Below the pieces are notes generated by a model. The model saw only the letters and a list, made by a program, of their open reading frames with translations, did not search any database and was not told the origin of the DNA. A stretch of 64,000 nucleotides of DNA, taken from Microlunatus elymi (GTDB lineage Bacteria; Actinomycetota; Actinomycetes; Propionibacteriales; Propionibacteriaceae). Shown in pieces: positions 61,280 through 64,000 of the stretch. The stretch is from assembly GCF_007362775.1 (NCBI RefSeq), contig NZ_CP041692.1, positions 2,666,001 through 2,730,000 on the forward strand, written 5' to 3'. Position numbers and translations under genes: made by a program. Positions within the stretch are counted from its first letter, which is position 1. Every line of letters starts with the position of its first letter.

Positions 61280-62311
61280 TCAGGGGACGGCGACCGTGAT
61301 TCCGGGACTTGCGCTCGGATCGGCCATCGCGGCGAGGGCACGACCGGCGCCGGCGAGATCGGTGATGGTCGTGATCATCCGTTCCGGGTGCACCTTGCCG
61401 GACGTCACCAAGTCCAGCAAACCGCGGTAGTCGGCGGCGGCGATGCCGTGCGATCCGTGGATCGACAACTCCCAGGAGATCACCCGGTCCATCGGGATCG
61501 GCGGCGTTGCGGCATCGTCGAACAGCAGGCCGACCTGGACGTGATGGCCGCGGCGCCGCAGACTGCGTACCGATTGAACTGCCGTGGTCGCGGTCCCGGC
61601 GCAGTCCAGGCTGAGCGGTACGCCGCCGGTCAGCTCGGTGATCGCCGCGACGGGATCGTTCTGATCGGCTCGAACCACACGGTGAGCACCGACCGAGGAG
61701 GCCAGCCGCAACGCCGGCTCGGACACGTCGACCGCGATCACCCGTAGCCCGAGCGCGGCGCCGATCATGATCGCCGACAGACCCGCGCCACCGGCCCCGT
61801 ACACCGCCATCGGTTCGCCGGAGTTGATCTTGGCGTGGCCGGTGACCGCGCGGTAGGCGGTGGCGAAGCGGCAGCCGAGCGCCGCGGCGGTGGTGAAGTC
61901 AAGATCATCGGGGAGCCGGACCAGATTGAAGTCGGCCGCGTGGATGATCACCTGCTGGGCAAAGGATCCCCATCCGGTGAATCCTGGTTGGGTTTGCTGC
62001 GGGCACACCTGCGGATCACCGGCCCGGCAGAAGTCGCAGCGTCCGCAGCCACAGACGAACGGGGTGGTGACGCGATCTCCGATGTGCCACCGGGACACGT
62101 CGCGTCCGATCTTGATGATCACCCCGGCCAGTTCGTGCCCGCCGACGTGCGGAAACTCAACCGGATCGTGGCCGACCCAGGCGTGATAGTCCGAACGGCA
62201 CACCCCGGTGGCCCGGACCTCGATGATCACGCCGTCGTCCGGACAGGCCGGCGCTGCGACCTCGACCACCCGCGGCAGTTGGCCGACCCGGTCGTACGTC
62301 AACGCTCTCAT
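61280..62311 (-). CDS. Zinc-dependent alcohol dehydrogenase
   Basis: A 343-residue medium-chain dehydrogenase. The catalytic zinc ligands are in TGVCRSDYHAWVGHD and VGGHELAGVI; the structural zinc cysteines are in VCGCGRCDFCRAGDPQVC. The NAD(P) fold has the loop VYGAGGAGLSAIMIG, with GAGGAG, and the aspartate in VIAVDVSEPALR suggests NAD. Substrate unknown. It lies 18 bases before the serine hydrolase gene and may be transcribed with it. Confidence 0.9.
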   Translation of the reverse strand: MRALTYDRVGQLPRVVEVAAPACPDDGVIIEVRATGVCRSDYHAWVGHDPVEFPHVGGHELAGVIIKIGRDVSRWHIGDRVTTPFVCGCGRCDFCRAGDPQVCPQQTQPGFTGWGSFAQQVIIHAADFNLVRLPDDLDFTTAAALGCRFATAYRAVTGHAKINSGEPMAVYGAGGAGLSAIMIGAALGLRVIAVDVSEPALRLASSVGAHRVVRADQNDPVAAITELTGGVPLSLDCAGTATTAVQSVRSLRRRGHHVQVGLLFDDAATPPIPMDRVISWELSIHGSHGIAAADYRGLLDLVTSGKVHPERMITTITDLAGAGRALAAMADPSASPGITVAVP

Positions 62312-62329
62312 GGCGACATCCTGCCCTGA

Positions 62330-62734
62330 TCAGTCGGTCCAGGTCTCGATCGCGATCGTCGTGATCGGCGCGCCACGGTACTTCTTGTCACCGGTGAACA
62401 GCGGAGCCTTGACCAGTTCCGCGAGTGCGACGTAGAAGCCGTCATAAGCGGTGAAGTGGTTGCGCAGTTCCAGCACACGTCGCTGCAGTGGCTGCATCGG
62501 ATACCGCTGCAGTGGGAGGTCGGCGTAATCCGCAATCATTTCGTCGGCGCGCTCAGCACTGATGCTCTGCCCAGAGGACGTGAGTAGCAGGCCACGAATG
62601 GCGGAGGCGACCTCTGCGTCGATCAGGCCGGGCGCCTCCAGCGCCGTGAGCTTGGCGAATCGGTCGCGCAAGTCTTGGTCGCGACGTCGATTGAGCAGCA
62701 ACCGGACCACGATCGAGGCGTCGACGACTGTCAT
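62330..62734 (-). CDS. PIN domain ribonuclease toxin (VapC-like)
   Basis: A 134-residue predicted ribonuclease with D5 (TVVDASIVVRLLL), E41 (LIDAEVASAIRG), D98 (TAYDGFYVALAE) and D116 (FTGDKKYRG) in PIN order. Its ATG overlaps the antitoxin stop (ATGA, 62731-62734). It lies 18 bases before the alcohol dehydrogenase start on the same strand. Confidence 0.88.
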   Translation of the reverse strand: MTVVDASIVVRLLLNRRRDQDLRDRFAKLTALEAPGLIDAEVASAIRGLLLTSSGQSISAERADEMIADYADLPLQRYPMQPLQRRVLELRNHFTAYDGFYVALAELVKAPLFTGDKKYRGAPITTIAIETWTD

Positions 62735-62961
62735 CGACGGCCATCGTCGATCGAAGCACGGATCTCATCGCCGTGTACCTCAACACGGTCGCGGGAGGAG
62801 ATGCGCCCGATGACCTCGGTCATCGACGGTCGTGACACCTGGTCGTGGATAAGTTCGCGGAGGTATTGGGAGAGCGAGACCCCGCGCTCTGCCGCACGCT
62901 GCCGCAAAACAGCGACCTCAGTTGCTGGCACCTCGCGGACCTGGATGATTTCCGTTTTCAC
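62731..62961 (-). CDS. Ribbon-helix-helix antitoxin (FitA/VapB-like)
   Basis: A 76-residue protein from GTG 62961. VREVPATEVAVLRQRAAERG and VSLSQYLRELIHDQ form the ribbon and two helices of an RHH DNA-binding domain, and the tail RISSRDRVEVHGDEIRASI is the likely toxin-binding part. Coupled to the PIN gene by ATGA. Longer in-frame starts upstream would add residues without any coding character. Confidence 0.8.
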   Translation of the reverse strand: MKTEIIQVREVPATEVAVLRQRAAERGVSLSQYLRELIHDQVSRPSMTEVIGRISSRDRVEVHGDEIRASIDDGRR

Positions 62962-62981
62962 ACTCCGTAGCGTAGTCCGAC

Positions 62982-63000
62982 TGCATGAACGTTGCATGCA
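62982..63000. promoter_or_regulatory. Palindromic site upstream of the RHH antitoxin
   Basis: TGCATGAACGTTGCATGCA is a near-perfect inverted repeat (TGCATG / CATGCA around AACGTT), 21 bases upstream of the antitoxin start. Toxin-antitoxin genes are usually autoregulated through such sites. Confidence 0.5.
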
Positions 63001-63062
63001 CCCGATTTCGAGTCCCGGTCCGTGTGCGTTGTCGACCTTCGATTGGTAGAGAGGGTTGGGCC

Positions 63063-63769
63063 ATGATCGACATCCCTGCCGCGTACCCGATGCACAAGCA
63101 CGCCTCCCAGGAGGCGCGGACGATCGGCGAGGGCCCCAGCGGCTGGATCCGGTTCGAGCAGTACGAACGGCACAGCGCCTGGGATCGCGGCGGCCTGCGA
63201 GAACGCTCCGAGGCCGGTGACCTGGACACCCTGATCTACGGGGCGCGGAAGTGGGCCCGGCTCGCGCTGGAAGGTAACCCGACCGTGTTGCTGCCGCTGT
63301 TCGCACCGGACGACGCGGTGGTGTTGTCGACGCCAGCCGGTGATTCCCTGCGTGGCAACGGATGGCGCTTGGCCAGCAAGCAGTCGGTGCAGTGCTTCCT
63401 CGGCTACTTGCGTAGCCAACGCGAGGCGATGACGGGGAGCGGTCCAAGCGCACCAACCGGCCCGAGTTGATCGCGATCCACGGCTACGACACGAAGTTCG
63501 CGATGCACGCGCTCCGGCTCGGCTTCCAGGGCGTGGAGTTCGCCACCACCGGCCGGATCAGTCTGCCGATTCCCGAACCGGTACGAGGCCGGTTGCGCGC
63601 CGTCCGCCGGGGCGAGATCGACCTGGCCGCGGTGCTGGCCGAGATCGCCGCGTACGAGCAGCAACTGACCGTCCTGTTGGACGATCCGCAGCTGCCCGAC
63701 TGCGGCGACCTGGCTTGGCTGAACGACTGGCTGATCGAAGGCTACGAAACCTTCTGGACTCGACGTTAG
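63063..63769 (+). pseudogene. Nucleotidyltransferase-superfamily protein gene (RlaP-like), frameshifted
   Basis: Two frames join into one protein of about 235 residues. The first (ATG 63063) has TLIYGARKWARLALEGNPTV and ends in QREAMTG; the second, ending at 63769, continues with IAIHGYDTKFAMHALRLGFQ. One extra G in the run GGGG at 63434-63437 would restore the frame. The GSR nucleotidyl-transfer motif expected at the N-terminus is absent, so the gene is truncated or diverged even without the frameshift. A sequencing error in the G-run is possible. Confidence 0.6.
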
Positions 63770-64000
63770 GCCTTCACACCGGAGAAGCGCAGCGAGACGA
63801 TCTGGAACGGACGGACCGCGACCTCGGCGGACTCGGCACCGGCCTCGACCAGCGCCGGCTTCACGTCGACCTGCTCGATCGGACGCTCCAGAAGATCAAC
63901 TTCGCTGACCGAGCCGTAGCCGAAGCCCGGGGTGATCTTGGCCCGGCCGCGGCCGCCGAACGGCTCGTACAGCCGGACGATCACGTCGCCGGATTGATCT
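63766..64000 (-). CDS. Alpha-mannosidase (GH38) C-terminal end (partial)
   Basis: The frame is open at the window edge and ends with TAA at 63766-63768, overlapping the stop of the preceding + gene. The visible residues (VIVRLYEPFGGRGRAKITPG and later VRPFQIVSLRF) match the last beta-sandwich of bacterial family 38 alpha-mannosidases. The catalytic domain lies outside the window. Confidence 0.75.
   Translation of the reverse strand, partial: DQSGDVIVRLYEPFGGRGRAKITPGFGYGSVSEVDLLERPIEQVDVKPALVEAGAESAEVAVRPFQIVSLRFSGVKA

Overview
The window is high-GC DNA, densely packed with genes. Short Shine-Dalgarno sequences, frequent GTG starts and ATGA/GTGA gene overlaps are common. It carries actinobacterial marker genes: SepH (DUF3071), a DUF5998 protein, UPF0182, SARP/BTAD regulators and CDP-glycerol-type teichoic acid polymerases. 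This gene mix, with the strong preference for GATC-containing words such as TGATCA, suggests a Propionibacteriaceae-type actinobacterium such as Microlunatus or a relative. That assignment is inference from gene content; no 16S rRNA or tRNA gene was seen.

Layout. 1-2156: end of an acyl-CoA synthetase/GNAT-type protein, DUF5998 protein and an alkaline-phosphatase-superfamily phosphodiesterase. 2298-8411: a carbohydrate-uptake locus (two LplB/LplC-type permeases, a lipoprotein binding protein, a GH43 hydrolase) divergent from a LacI regulator, with operator-like sites between them. 8484-16464: housekeeping and accessory genes: VOC protein, AbrB/PIN toxin-antitoxin pair, thymidine kinase, a broken epimerase gene, a serine hydrolase, rhodanese, GIY-YIG nuclease and SepH. 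16885-20391: a MoxR/ChlI-type AAA ATPase with a ChlD-like VWA protein.

20395-47205 is mostly a wall-polymer (teichoic-acid-like) region. It has two LicD paralogues around a methyltransferase, a GT2, a TagGH/Wzm-Wzt-type ABC exporter, further glycosyltransferases, a pyruvyltransferase-like fusion, an acyltransferase, a TagE-like GT4, a 1136-residue double-domain glycerophosphotransferase, a single-domain one and a truncated paralogue. An aminotransferase, a secreted DUF1524 protein and UPF0182 lie among them. The stretch around 35-41 kb is visibly richer in A+T than its flanks.

47252-49307 holds a second toxin-antitoxin-like pair and an MFS transporter. 49411-54842 is the most unusual part: two small peptides with a shared leader motif (ELD, five residues, LLPxRET), an M50 protease with a PqqD-like N-terminal region, and a secreted protein with two CxGCN motifs. 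They are read divergently from a small unknown protein and two BTAD/SARP-type regulators. It looks like a peptide maturation/export system that I do not recognise as a described one.

54847-64000: a GH95/phytanoyl-dioxygenase operon under a divergent AraC regulator, a 52-bp tandem repeat, a serine hydrolase, a zinc alcohol dehydrogenase, a third toxin-antitoxin pair, a frameshifted nucleotidyltransferase-like gene, and the 3' end of a GH38 alpha-mannosidase. Several imperfect palindromes and dispersed repeats lie between genes.
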